In this document: in pieces, positions 1-11,910 of the stretch
Layout: each line of letters starts with the position of its first letter
Position numbering within the stretch: the first letter of the stretch is position 1
From: Lunularia cruciata
Taxonomy: Eukaryota; Streptophyta; Marchantiopsida; Lunulariales; Lunulariaceae
Direction: 5' to 3'
Length of the DNA stretch: 64,000 nucleotides
Assembly: GCA_948567375.1 (NCBI GenBank)
Contig: OX419757.1
Span: 72,168,001 to 72,232,000 of the forward strand
Position numbers and translations under genes: made by a program
Notes under the pieces: model-generated
Seen by the model: only the letters and a program-made list of their open reading frames with translations
The model's database searches: none
What the model was told of the DNA's origin: nothing

Positions 1-1156
1 GATGACATTGTTTTAGACTTCAAAGCTAAAATCCTCAAAACCTACTTATCACTGTTGGAAAAACATGTACCCACCCAGGTGCAGGAGGCAGCAAGAGAAT
101 CTTTGAGAAGTCTTCTTCGTTCTGAAGCAAATCGTCGGTTGTTTGCCGACGTCTGCCCCGAGGGCCAAGATCACTTGATTGGATTTCTGAACAGTTTCGC
201 CGGACGCGTCGCAAGTCAATCCTGGGCTAGGCTCACGGCCATGGAATGCTTGACTCTCATTGACCAAGAAAAAGCGGAAGAAATGCATCTCGTTTCGGCT
301 GACGCGATTGCGGGGAGAGCTAGAGCCAAAATGTACCTGAAATCGTTTGAGAGAGCATCGGTGGATTTCGACAGGGCCATCCAGCTAGCACCTTCTTGGC
401 GGACACTTTACTGGTGAGTGTCCTGCAACCTTTTTCCTCCTTCCCGGGCGGTATGTAGCCATCTAGCCGGTAAATAGAGATAGTTACAAGCGAAGATGAA
501 AACTCCGTCTAGAAATCATCATCCTCTGTTATCTTTTTGTAATTTAGTGGGGTTACCTTTTCTGGCTGGCTATCCAGATTTATCTCCGTTTCTCCTTGAT
601 GTATCAAAACGATATGACATGCTTTTCGGGTAAAATATCCACAAGTCCTTCGGACATACACTAACGTAGAATGCTATCTATCTCCCACTAAAAGAATTCA
701 GCAGGGGACACTAGAGGAGGAATTTTGGCATCATCGGCGTTGGATTCTGATGCTTGTTGGCTGTTATGTTCTGCTCGCAGCTGGAGAGCTTTCGCGAGAG
801 CCCAACTAGGGAACACCGCCGGGGCTTTGGAGGATCTGAATAGCGGCGTTGAGCTTCATCCCACTAACCCTTTGTACTGGCAAGAGAGGGGTGTATTGAA
901 GAGAATCATGGGTGATTACGACGGAGCCCTGTCGGATTTGAATGAGGGTTTGAGATTAGACGCTGACGACTACGAACTACTGAAGCACCGTGGTTATGTT
1001 AAATTTCGCAAGGGAGATGAAGATGGTGCCCGATTGGATGCAGAACATGCCCTTATGGTAAAACAATTTACCACCCGTATTTATCTTCCTTCGTATGTAG
1101 ACGAGATATTTCTGGGGGCTATGTCGGTGTCATACTTAGGATTTGAGCTTGTATAA
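1..1156 (+). CDS. TPR-repeat protein, 5'-partial (runs in from the left edge)
   Basis: Two exons are visible. The first is open from base 1 to 413 and ends at a GTGAGT donor. The second starts at 781 after a CTGCTCGCAG acceptor and reads to a stop at 1154-1156. The junction keeps phase (TG|C). The joined protein carries at least three tetratricopeptide-like units of about 34 residues, with RASVDFDRAIQLAP, AGALEDLNSGVELHP and DGALSDLNEGLRLDAD marking successive B helices. TPR arrays are protein-protein interaction scaffolds; the partner and cellular role cannot be told from this piece. The N terminus lies outside the window. The last ~30 residues no longer look like TPR, and a possible donor (ATG|GTAAAA near 1058) suggests the true 3' exon structure may differ. 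The TPR call is fairly sure and the 3' end is not. Confidence 0.62.
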
Positions 1157-4100
1157 GAATACAGCCACCAAACCTGGGACTTCTTTATTCCCTTATTGAC
1201 ATCCAAATGTCAAAGGAGAATATCACAACTTGAAGTACAAAGTTACAGGGTTTGTAAATCAATGTGTTATATAAATCATTGCTGGAGTGGTCTGTTCAGC
1301 AATATTGAATAATGATGGGATTTAATAGAAAAGCACATACATGTGTATCCTCAAGTAAAGTATGCTATGTACAACAATGTCATATTTTGGAGACTTTGAG
1401 CATCCATGGCATACAAAATCTACGAATCTCAATATTTTACTATCATAATGGTGATATTCAAAAGCTAGGGGTTCTAATATACATTTGATACATGCTCTCA
1501 TTCATTCATTTCTCATTTTTGATATGCTCATATATTCATTTTCTCCATTTTCTTGTTCATACCAATTTCATACACATTTACTTTTCATTACAAAGAAAGA
1601 GAAAAATTATCTGTAGCTCACCGTGGATTTTAGCATCTTTGCCGTTACAGAAACGTTAATCTAAGCTCTCCCTCTCTCTCTTTCTTTTCAAGGAAGGTAC
1701 CAGTGAGAGTAGGAGAATATCCGTTCTATATCTTCGCACATACAATACATAACGACTAACAAAATGAGAATCTCAATTTCCCGAAAATAGCACAAGTATG
1801 TTCCGCTAAGATAATATTTTTTCTGCAACAAGATATGGAACATATCAATTTGAAAAGGAAAATAAAATGAAAGTTATTTATTTTGCATCGCGTGCGTACC
1901 GTGACATGAAGAATATTTTAAGTATTATTGCAAAGGGAACTCAAATCATGCAATGAACACATGAGATTGTCCACTTTTAATAAAATAGATTCAACGTGAA
2001 TTGCAATTGATTTTCAATTTCTTCGTTTCTTCTTGGTACTTATTTTCTAATGAAAGAGCTCACTATTTATTATAATTTTTCATGAAAAAAATTAAGATAT
2101 ATCATATTAGTTGATTCAGTATAGGTAAATACAGCATATAAAAAAATTTATATTAAATATCATCATATTTGAAATAATAGTAACAATTTTGATTATTCTT
2201 TAGTTAGGCGTAAAGAGCCAAATGCATGGAAGTTTCTCTATACTCATATTTCTGAAAATATAGAATCTGGTTATATGGTTTTATATATTATAAGTATCAT
2301 GTATTATATCCATGATCTAGTTAATGATCAAATGATCCAATCTTATTCTAATTTACACAATCATTATTTTTCTAGGGTCACTTTCACTTATTTTAGTTAA
2401 TTGTGATGAAAACATTCTCTTTTTGTGATCATTTTGACCAAGAATGTAATTCCCAAACTTTAAACCAATATACAGAAACGTAAGAGAATATTATTTACTT
2501 AATGTAAATTTCTTGAAAGGTATGATCTAATATCCTTAACTTCTTAAAATTTCATCTAGTGGGAAAAAGAACATTTCCTTTTGTTTACAAAGATGTCCTA
2601 AAAGAATCATGTTTGTATCAAACATGATTTACATATAAGTTAAAGAAATATAATAATTTTAAATAAATAAATCAGAAAATATAATCCAATAGCCTTTAAT
2701 TCATCTATAAATAATTAATATTTTGTATAGTCCTTTAGTTATTCTTTGGCCAGTTGATGTTTCATATTAGACAAGGAATGTAGATACTTTTAGGTATGGC
2801 TGAAGTATCTAAATTTTATAGAATTATATCCTTAATTTGGTATTGATCATCAAAACACCCCTAAACCATTAAACTTTATAAATTACACATATGACAAAAA
2901 AATGAACAAATAAACCTCTTTACTACGTATCAGAAAATGAGTTTTTGATTGTATGCCTGGTTATATGTCATTATGGTGAAACTGCATATTTCCTCATCTC
3001 ACAGACTCTTACTCTCACTGTCTAGATTGAAGTGTTTTGAAGCTACTCAGATCTTGTGAGTAGAAGGCAAATTTTCAACTCCTATATATCGACCTGGCTG
3101 GGATTGAAATATCTGTCCAACCTGTGTTTTGACAGTGCTGCATGTCCCCGGTGGGTCAGGATAAACTATTAATTTACCTATCACATCCATAGGATGTCCA
3201 CCAACAAGGTTGAGGAGAGACTGGCACATGCTTTAGTACGATTGAAAGTCCCGAACGAATCAATCATGGCTTATTCTCACATATGGCTGTTCCAACACAG
3301 AAAAGAGTGTTGCTTCACAGCATTACTCAACAATGAGCCATCTACAGTAAGACCAGATTTCCTTGGAAATTCATGGCGAGTGACAACGTAGTAGTATGCT
3401 CCTGGTGCACTGTTTACATTGTGAGGACTTCCACATCATAATCAAGACTTGAGAGTTAAACATCTTTGATATACATGCTTCGCCAAATGATCTCATTACA
3501 ATCTGCTTCTGCAGAAGTTGTCCATTGGGCTCCTCTACTAGTGTCTGTCTTTGTCTTCGGTCCATTGGGATGGTTGGGCCTTGCGCTCTTCTTTCTTTTC
3601 GCACGTGTTTGTGCCTTGTACTCCTTTCTCCTTTCCTTCGGGTACTATTTATATACTTTTTTTTTATATTTACATGTACTTGTATGCAGTCTTCTGCAAA
3701 TGGTTTCCAAACTTGGTCCTTTGGAGTTGCAAGCGGGGTGACCAGAGCAAGCTTTTCTGCATCGTCGAAAATAGCTTTCACTGATGCACTAACACCTGTC
3801 TTGAAGCACTAGTTGGACCCTTGGCTCTCTATGTTAATCCGGAAGCCTGGATGGACATTCCTATTACTTAGGTCTGGATCTACTTTCATTAGTTTTCGGT
3901 CTCGTGGAGAAGGCATGAGAATTTCCACCCTTGATAAGCAGAGGCAACACTAGGGAATCTCAACAGGTAGAGGAGGGGGAAAACTGGACAGTTGATATAG
4001 TTCGGATAAGCATCCCCTGAGACAAAGACTATGCAATGTTCAAAACCGATCATTACCCGAAAATAGCTTAGAAAATCGGCAAGGCTGTTGGAGTGATCGG

Positions 4101-5854
4101 TAACTACGAGTAAAACTCGAAGGTGTACACATAGTCAATTGCAGTGCTCTTATATCAGGGTGCGTGAAAGGGGAGCACACACATGACATTTGCCTCGCTC
4201 ATGAAGGTGACCTTTCACGCGTTACATGATAGCATTCCATTTCCTTGTCCTAAAGCCACCTCAATGTTTACCATCAGAGTTAACAACGAGGACATGCTCT
4301 TTCACGTGTTTGGCCGCCGTGGTATTGGATACCTTAAGTTTGACGATCCGACTTTCTCATGTGCAGTATGGGCTAGATCAACACTGGCCTCACATGGGGA
4401 CCTTGCGCTCTATTCCAGGATTCGCCACAGTTAATCGGGGTAGAGTTTTCAGACGGTACAGAACGTCTCGTTCAATCCCTAGTAGGTCTCTTTAAAAAGT
4501 AAAGAGACGTGACATCTCCTTCCACGTGGCTACCATCTGGATCATGCGGTGTACCGAAGTTTGACTTGCAGAGTTGGGAATCTCTAAGCTCTCAAAAGTC
4601 ATGTTTTCAACCTGCGAGAAAGGGAGGCATGGCATAACTCGCCAAAACTAACATAGTACTTCCAAGATATGACCGCTCTTGGATCGAGATCAGTGGATCG
4701 ATATAAAAGCGAGCGTGACAAAGATCAAACAGTACACCACCAGGTTACCCACGTTAGAATAACAAAAATTTCACCAAGTGCGACAGAATCAGTGGTCTGC
4801 CCAAAGGTAAGTGAAAATGGCACGAGACCGTCCTCAGTTGAGATACGCAGCGTCCTTGGTGATATATGAGGAATGGTTTGACATACTGCAATCTCCTTCC
4901 AATTCGGACCCCTTGAAACCAGCGCACCGTTAGTACTCTCACAGTAAGTAAAAGCCTACGTGACGTAGTGGGAGGTGACAAATCGAGAAATTTGACAAGG
5001 AAGAAAAAGGACTTCCGCAGGTAAATATTGGCTCGAAAGCTCTCCTACTCCACAGGTCACATTCCGTCTGAGTACTTTCTATCCCCCGTTTCAGATATCA
5101 AGGGACAGGGAGTTTCTCGACACTGGAGACTGCGAATAAGAGGGAGAAAGCAATGAAGGTGATATAGTCCCCCAATTTCCCTCCCTTTGTTAACCCCCAG
5201 AGGACACAGGAAACGTGAATATTATGTGACAGAATCTTGATGCAGCGCTTGCTTAATTGATCGTGAGAAAGAGAATTGTGAGATCGAGTAATTTTAACCG
5301 TGATATAAGAATCTTTGTACAGCTTCTACGTGGGCAAAGTCTTGTGTGCATTCTCTAAATTCCATGTGAGCCTTTGACAGTGATGAGAGGTTATTACCTA
5401 CGATCTAGATGTAAAGGTAAATCGGGGTTCATTTAACAAATCTGTATCTGACCTCTCAACCTCCTTCAAAGTAATACCAAAAAGTCATTGAGGACAAGCC
5501 TGCAGAAGTGATGTGATACTGATATGCATACGAACTATAGCTACCACCGGCGAACACCGTATGGCCAACAGCTCTAGTAAGACTATTCATTGAAGCTCAC
5601 TTACCCTACTGACATAAGGACTACAACCCACTAAGCCATGAAATATATACACATAAAGATAACAGATTGGCAATGGCAAGCTCTAAGAACCAAGCCATGG
5701 CCTTCCAACCGGAATCGGCTGTCATCCCTGCACTGCAAGATCATGGCAAGTTATGTCTAGAAAGGTAGAAGAAAGAATTGTACCTGGAAACAAGTGATTC
5801 CGGTTCTCTGTACAAAACTGGAAAAAGCACTACACCAGTTGGATAGTGGGTCTA
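1157..5854. other. Intergenic, no recognisable gene
   Basis: About 1160-3000 is very AT-rich and closed in all frames. From 3000 to 5850 the base composition becomes balanced and short open frames appear (for example 3371-3781 on the minus strand), but none resembles a known family or shows a convincing exon structure. A perfect 9-bp hairpin with a 5-base loop lies at 4486-4508. Two loosely similar stretches near 4288-4345 and 4510-4570 (both with GACAT, TTCCACGTG-like and AAGTTTGAC blocks) hint at a diverged duplication. Confidence 0.5.
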
Positions 5855-7087
5855 CTACACAAAGGAATGCAATCTAGGTTCGAAGCTGATGCCACGCAGC
5901 TGCCAATTATTGATGTCCGGAAGCCAAGGGCAGTCCGGAAGCCATTGCCATGATTTCAGGGCGAAATCATACATGAGCGCAGGGGTGCTTTCGGAGATGG
6001 TTAAGCAAACGATTCCAGCATTTCCAAAGCTAAAAAAATGTCTAGAGGGATGCAGCTTTTCCACGAACTCCTTACAGATCCCGGGCGGCATCCTCACAAT
6101 CTCCTCCCACGCCATTCTTTCAGGCTCAAACCTCCATATTCGGATGGCAAAGCATACTCCGTCCTCGGACCCTCCCACCATCAACAGCCTGCCCTTGCAT
6201 TCCAAAAGAGAAGGAGAAACAACAGAATCGGGCATACGTACCTGAACTTCACTCCAGACTCTACGTTCAATGTCATAGGCAATCACTCCGAATGGTGAAA
6301 ACGTTATACAATAAAAGAGTCCGTTACACCATATGGCATACCCGGCACCAAATTTCCAAGCGGCTGCCATGATTGGCCAAGGGGTACCTCCGACGATCCA
6401 TGAATTACTTGTGGAATCATAAACTTCTGTAGCCAGCCTACCGGCTACCTTTTGGCCCTCGTCAAAGAAAAGGCCCGACACGAGAATCTGGAAGGATTTT
6501 GTCTTCGGGTTCGTTGTCATTCCTACGACATGTATAGTCTTTATGTACCTCATCGACGGTAAGTCCTGCCAAAATTTTGTCATAGGGTTACAGACGAATA
6601 GATGTGGCCAAGGGAAAAATTCATTTCCGAAACAGAGCAAGCCTTCTGAAGCAGCCAGCACACATTTTTCGGGTGAGAGTGTAGGTATTGGGATGTTCTG
6701 CCACTTCCGTAAAGCACAATTGTAGGCGGAAGTCAGTTCGCCTGATGTGTACAGTACAATCCAGGGTTTCTTCGGGGATATCTCTGAATAGAGATCGACG
6801 AAACGACTTGAGAACATGAGGGTGGACCACTTCTTGCACACAGACCGCATCCGGAAAAGGCTGTGAAGCGGCAGGTGAGCCAAGATCCTGTCAAACAGAT
6901 CTTCCGGAAGCTTACTCCAGATGTCTTTGTTCATTGGAGCGTCAACTTGCTCGGTCAACTTGCTACCGGAGGCCCTCATCTTCTTCTCTACACGCAAGCA
7001 CGGTAGCCTTCGACCACGCCCCGTTTCACGACAATTTCCAAAAGATTTGCGTTGGCTAACGATAGCTTGACATTCTTGAATTACCAT
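5855..7087 (-). CDS. F-box/kelch-repeat protein (SCF substrate adaptor)
   Basis: Single-exon frame of 410 residues. An F-box spans about residues 57-97 (IWSKLPEDLFDRILAHLPL, then the basic SVCKKW segment), which in this family binds SKP1/ASK to form an SCF E3 ubiquitin ligase. The rest is a beta-propeller-like substrate-binding region with kelch-type blocks such as VYDSTSNSWIVGGTPWP, RLLMVGGSEDGVCF and ALKSWQWLPDCPWLP. The arrangement resembles plant F-box/kelch proteins of the At5g15710/LCR group; that is a family-level judgement. The start at 7087 is preferred because it sits in ACCATGG context. In-frame Met37 and Met52 (MNKDIW, just before the F-box) are alternatives. The basic 50-residue N-terminal extension has no domain. 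No premature stop is seen. The substrate is unknown. Confidence 0.88.
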   Translation of the reverse strand: MVIQECQAIVSQRKSFGNCRETGRGRRLPCLRVEKKMRASGSKLTEQVDAPMNKDIWSKLPEDLFDRILAHLPLHSLFRMRSVCKKWSTLMFSSRFVDLYSEISPKKPWIVLYTSGELTSAYNCALRKWQNIPIPTLSPEKCVLAASEGLLCFGNEFFPWPHLFVCNPMTKFWQDLPSMRYIKTIHVVGMTTNPKTKSFQILVSGLFFDEGQKVAGRLATEVYDSTSNSWIVGGTPWPIMAAAWKFGAGYAIWCNGLFYCITFSPFGVIAYDIERRVWSEVQVRMPDSVVSPSLLECKGRLLMVGGSEDGVCFAIRIWRFEPERMAWEEIVRMPPGICKEFVEKLHPSRHFFSFGNAGIVCLTISESTPALMYDFALKSWQWLPDCPWLPDINNWQLRGISFEPRLHSFV

Positions 7088-7482
7088 GGTTGTTGTGATG
7101 TTGATCTAAACATGGCTGGATCAGGAGGCTCCTTTGTCCGGAGTGTCAAACGCTGCCTTCTTCTTCTTCTCCCTCGTCTTCCCTTTTTTCTTCCAACAGG
7201 CGGAAGAAAGCAACTTCTTCCTGCAGAGACGCGACCTTGCAATAGGTTTCTCGAATACCTGGGAATGCCTCCCAACGAACTCCTACACCTTTTGCTCCCC
7301 TTCCGCCAAACTTAATCGGGCAGAAGTTGTATCAAATTCTATCCACCAAATCTCAACTTACAGGGTTATGTAAGATTTGCAACCTTGTCTTCGTAACCTA
7401 AAGGGATGCGATCAAAAGCTGATTGTCCTCACGCCAACCCCATGGCACCACAACCTCCACCTCTTCCCCTCCTCCCTCACTC

Positions 7483-7534
7483 CCTTCCTTCCTTCCTTCC
7501 TTCCTTCCTTCCTTCCTTCCTTCCTTCCTTCTTC
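7483..7534. repeat. (CTTC)n microsatellite
   Basis: About 13 near-perfect CTTC units lie roughly 400 bp upstream of the F-box start, in a pyrimidine-rich stretch. This is a likely polymorphic marker; no function is implied. Confidence 0.95.
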
Positions 7535-7881
7535 AGCGCGCTGAAGGCCCTAAATGCCACACCCGGCCTAGAAGAAAAAATTATCTTGACACAATTGCAT
7601 AGATTTGAGAGATATAGATGTTGAAATTTATGGATCTGCGAAACTTGCCAGCACCGTCAATGCGCTAATGGACGGACGTCACATGCAGAAGTAATCTCCT
7701 CCTTTCCGAGCGTAGAACTTAAATTCGTCAAATGTAGTAACGATTATCGGAAATTTGCATCAACGAGGGAGTTCGTACGAAGGTAGAGTTGAAAAGCTCT
7801 GCCTCTGCTCTAAACCAATCCACGGCTCTACAACCAGATCGACGACCTCATCAATATAATCGGCTCGTATGACTTGTAGAC

Positions 7882-7903
7882 GAAGAAGAAGAAGAAGAAG
7901 AAG
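7882..7903. repeat. (GAA)7 microsatellite
   Basis: About seven uninterrupted GAA units in non-coding sequence. Confidence 0.9.
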
Positions 7904-8124
7904 GTAGACGACGAAGTATGATTCGACCTCAAAAATTACTTCCAAAACTTGAAGGGCGTTGAAACAAGAGACGAGCGCAGACTGTTGTCTACGCCAATCC
8001 TTTCGCAATCAATCAAGATTACAACAGCCGGGGCGCCTGAGCCTTCAGGAGAACGGAGCGCAAATTTCTTCTGGGCTCCATCTAGCAGAATGTGGAGGAA
8101 GAAAGAAACAGGTCCAAGGAGCAT

Positions 8125-8230
8125 AAGGTAGCCTAGTGGTAGCAGCATCCCGTTCGCACATGCCGGTTTATCAGTGCTGGGTCCATCCTACATGGCACTA
8201 GCCAGCAGATTTTAGACGGCTTCGATCCAG
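8125..8230 (+). repeat. Possible tRNA-derived SINE or tRNA pseudogene
   Basis: TAGCCTAGTGG at about 8129 matches the RNA polymerase III A-box consensus. It is followed by a tRNA-like D-arm continuation (TAGCAGCATCCCGTTCGC) and by two B-box-like stretches (GGGTCCATCC near 8180 and GCTTCGATCC near 8220). No full cloverleaf forms and no terminal repeat is visible, so this is a weak call based on the box pattern alone. Confidence 0.3.
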
Positions 8231-9686
8231 ATTAAGAGAATCGTTACTTGAGATACTCTACTCCTTGCCGTCGATCGAGGCGAGACTATCATTAGCTTCC
8301 GTCCATCTCCCATCACACCAGCTTATAACTATGGACGTCTTAGATTTAATACGAGTGTGCTGCTAAATGCCAACCGTCCGTACTCTTATACCGCCATTAC
8401 ACGGAACAGACTTGCCAAGAAGAGAACTCCCAGCTACCTGATGCGGGTTTTCCGCAATTTAAGCAACCTATAGCGTTGATTGACTCCCCACGTCAGCATG
8501 GCGTGGTTCTCGTCGACAGAGTGAGTTTAGAAAAGCAAATCGACAACGTTGATTTTCGACAAATAAAGATGAACGGCTGAGATCACGTCGTACAAAGATG
8601 CCATGATTTCTACCGGTATTTACCATTTACTGCATCAGGGCAGCGATCTAAGTCGAGTAGTTTCTCTCTCGGCTTGAGATCAGTTGTATCTGCTTTTCAC
8701 TAATTTTGATCTTAATTACACGATTAGCAAGGTCTTAGATGCATGTAAACACAACACCAACTTCGTTTTATGTCCCTAGTAATTTGGGAATTTCACGTGT
8801 TTCTAAGTTAGGATGTCGATTTCAAAGGCATGGACGATATTCGGACGCAACGTGAGGTGAAGATGAGAAATATTGAGAAATATTGGCTCTACGACGACCC
8901 TGCTATTTAATGAAAATCAAACTAAACAGGTTTGAAGATTGTAAGCAAACCATGAAGTGACACGCATTAATCGACAATTATGTACTGTGGTTAACATTAC
9001 GATCTGATGACATATATAAGACATCAAGTATTTCCGTAAGAATCATGATCGAGATCAGCAATGGGAAGGGACCCTGTTCGTCTATTCACCTTTTACAGCA
9101 ACAGAGATTATATGCCCTGATTACATGTTTAAGGTGTTATTAGTTGCAGTAATAGTTACAGGAGAGCACACTTTGCATTGACAATCTCAGTTACACTTGG
9201 TTGTCTCATCCCAACCTTTCCCCATGAAATTGTTTTGACCGCTTACCATGTAGATAATAAATGTGTCTTTTTAATAAGTTCAAGTACAAATAGCTTTTGA
9301 TCTTCTAAGCATAAGAGAATACACGGTTGTGCCATAAAAGTGACTACAGCTGCGTAGTCAGCGAAATTATCAACCTGTGTTCGGACTTGCAATAGTGATA
9401 GTTTTAATAATCGATGGGCAGAACGAAGATGCTAGCACGAACTATGCGTTATGGTTTATTACGTGAATTCTTTCGAGAGGGTGAATCCAACTGTGGATTC
9501 ATGAAGTTGAAAAGACATTGACCCTATGGTGAACTCGCTTCAAATGGCAAATATGATTATCTGACAATGAGAACCAGTAGGATTATGAGACCCACTTTAT
9601 TGTCATAGTCTGGTACTCATTGTACATTTCATGGTGTATGTCAAGTCTCAATTCTTCTTTGCATTACACCATCTTTGTTTTACAAA
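8231..9686. other. Intergenic, nothing recognised
   Basis: No open frame of note, no RNA gene and no repeat shared with the rest of the window. Confidence 0.5.
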
Positions 9687-10184
9687 GGCGACCGCATAGG
9701 AAAAATGAAGGATGGGAAGACCCCATCAAGCCGTACAAGGGAGACACAAAAAAGGTAACATGGGGCTAAGCCCCAATAGAGTCTATATGAGAAATCTGCC
9801 CTACCGCACCTAAGATATCCGAGCTATGCAAGTCGCACGGTCTACACACAACTGGAGCATCTGAAGAAACATCACCTAATGTGATTGCTCTCCTATGGAT
9901 TGCACCAGCCACTGCCCTCTGTAGAGCAATGGAGACATGCTGTCTAAAATATGCTACAAAGTATGAGAGTGAGAGTGGTACCCCTGACGCCTAACATGAT
10001 AAGCTCTCACGCATTCCCGGACAAATGTGTCAAATGTTGTGTCTATCGCTCCATATAACTCCAAGGCTAGAGGAACAAAGAGGTGACATCGCTGCATACC
10101 CCTATACTTGGAGACCTTGTGACATGCTGTTGCACTCGCCGCTCATCAGGGGATGGGTAATCACTCCTTCCGAAACTGTATCCC
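9687..10184 (-). mobile_element. 3' fragment of R2-like non-LTR retrotransposon (copy a)
   Basis: This is a 5'-truncated copy of the element whose longest version lies at 53.9-58.8 kb. It begins, in element orientation, in the C-terminal endonuclease-like region (GGGATACAGTTTCGG at the right edge) and runs to the shared 3' end. The tail carries the palindrome GGGGCTAAGCCCC (plus strand, near 9765) and ends next to an AAAG/CTTT run. Several stops and frameshifts show it is dead. It is close in sequence to the copy at 36.3 kb. No clear target duplication is seen. Confidence 0.75.
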
Positions 10185-11763
10185 AAGTCATGAGATTCTA
10201 GCTCACTACCTATAAATTGTTTGAAGATACATATATCATGAATTGCAGTGGACACAGCGAGGGTGCAAGGGTAATACACCATTCTTCTCCAACACTTTCG
10301 AAATAGCACAAGAGACTTTATAGCACAACTCTATGAGCATCACGTTCATGACACTCTCACTTCCTAGATTACTTTCATGGAGCATAAATATCTCAAACCC
10401 AAGTTATCTAGAAATTTGAGCCAAGTGCTAGTGTGAAAACAATGAGTCCATTATTAGGGTTTGACCAAGTACGTGTAGATTCTTGTCATGTACTCTTCCA
10501 CTTAAATCTATCTTTGATATTTCTAAGCAACTCTGAGATGTTTACCAAGTAGTTTATAGCAACAATTCTAAGATTTTGTCAGCACAGGTGAAGCGTCAGC
10601 TTTTATTACTCAAAGATTAAACAATAGATATCATCCAACATCAGTGAGTGAGATTCATAGTTTGCGGGTAATACGGATAAATAAAAACTCTCGATATCGA
10701 TAATCATCGGAAGACATGTACTTGGTCGGTGTCTCCCCATAACTCGTCTTGAAATTTAATGATATTTCTTTTCTGAATATATTCACCTCGACTCCTCACG
10801 ACATTGACATATTATCTCAATGAAATAAAATAAAATAAAATCGGGAATTACATGGAAGATCGCCTCTAGGATGGGAGCTCGATGATATTACTTGCTTCAC
10901 TTGTTCCTAAAAAATATCCAGTACCGAAAGTATACGACAAACATAGACTTAAGTCGTCGTTAGCCTTTCTCCCTTTGATAAATATTCTCTACGCGTGGGG
11001 GAGACTTTTCCATCCAATGGGCAACGGAATCTCTTACTGTATCTTTGCGCACTGAAGTTTAAGTAACCGAGATAAGCACCCAGAAACGGAGATACAAGGC
11101 GTAGTAAGCGGAAATCTGCCCGAAAACAAACTGGAATCACGCACGAGCTATGATTCCCACGAGAACCGGCATGACGGGCTACAACCGGTCATGTTCGGTT
11201 TTACTGGGGTGAGGGTCAGAAAGTGGGGGGTTAGATTTATGGTTATATAGAGTCTAAAAGATTAATCAAGAGAGCAAAGTATCTAAACATTTTATATCGG
11301 CAGAACATCAAATAAGATCTTCAAGGTTCTTTTAACGAGGATTATCCAAGAAAGAGTTAGTTCAATACAAATGAATACAGAAGTTCCTAGAGAAATCAGA
11401 AATACTAAAAATATACTAATTATCTTACATTACTGACATCAGAACTTGACAGGGTATCATGATGAGGAACATCACTAGTTTAATAATTAAATATTAACTA
11501 GCAAAATTAAAAGCCTAAGCTTCTTTATTCTTATAACGCTCCACAACTGCATGGTGTCTAAAGGACTATGCTACTACTCACCTTAATTTAGACAATTTGT
11601 ATCGTTCCGACGAAGTAAAAGTAAAACACTTTTGGAAGGTGGAATTGTGCCAGATGAAAAGTACTGGTAGTAGCCGGTCGATCCGTGGTCACTTTTGGGG
11701 CGTTGAGAACATGCACCCACAAGCGATTCCGTCCTTTATGAGGTGACTCAATTGGGCACAGGG
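10185..11763. other. Intergenic, upstream of CYP97B
   Basis: No recognisable gene. The stretch 11220-11560 is AT-rich. A short CTGA repeat at about 11781-11797 lies just upstream of the CYP97B start. Confidence 0.5.
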
Positions 11764-11790
11764 ATGGCGAACTTCAGGATTTCTGACTGA
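11764..11790 (+). promoter_or_regulatory. Possible upstream ORF in the CYP97B leader
   Basis: An ATG 147 bases upstream of the assigned start opens an eight-codon frame (MANFRISD) closed by TGA. If it lies within the mRNA leader it could dampen translation of the main frame. The transcription start is not known, so this is speculative. Confidence 0.3.
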
Positions 11791-11910
11791 CTGACTGGAT
11801 AACGAGAACTTCAATTCTCAACGAACAAGTTCTCGGGACTTGGGCAAGCTCGAACGAATTCGAGCTGATTTGCGTCTGGAGTTCCAAAAAGTTGGAGTTG
11901 TTTTCCAGCG

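Noticed and set aside
3371-3781. 136-codon minus-strand open frame
   Set aside because: No domain resemblance, no splice context, and low-complexity Lys/Arg composition; overlapping plus-strand frames are equally open.
4486-4508. 9-bp perfect hairpin with 5-base loop as a terminator or small RNA
   Set aside because: Too short, not next to any gene end, and expected by chance at this scale.
7081-7315. Open frames on both strands upstream of the F-box gene
   Set aside because: Simple CTT/GAA-rich leader sequence explains them; there is no family resemblance.
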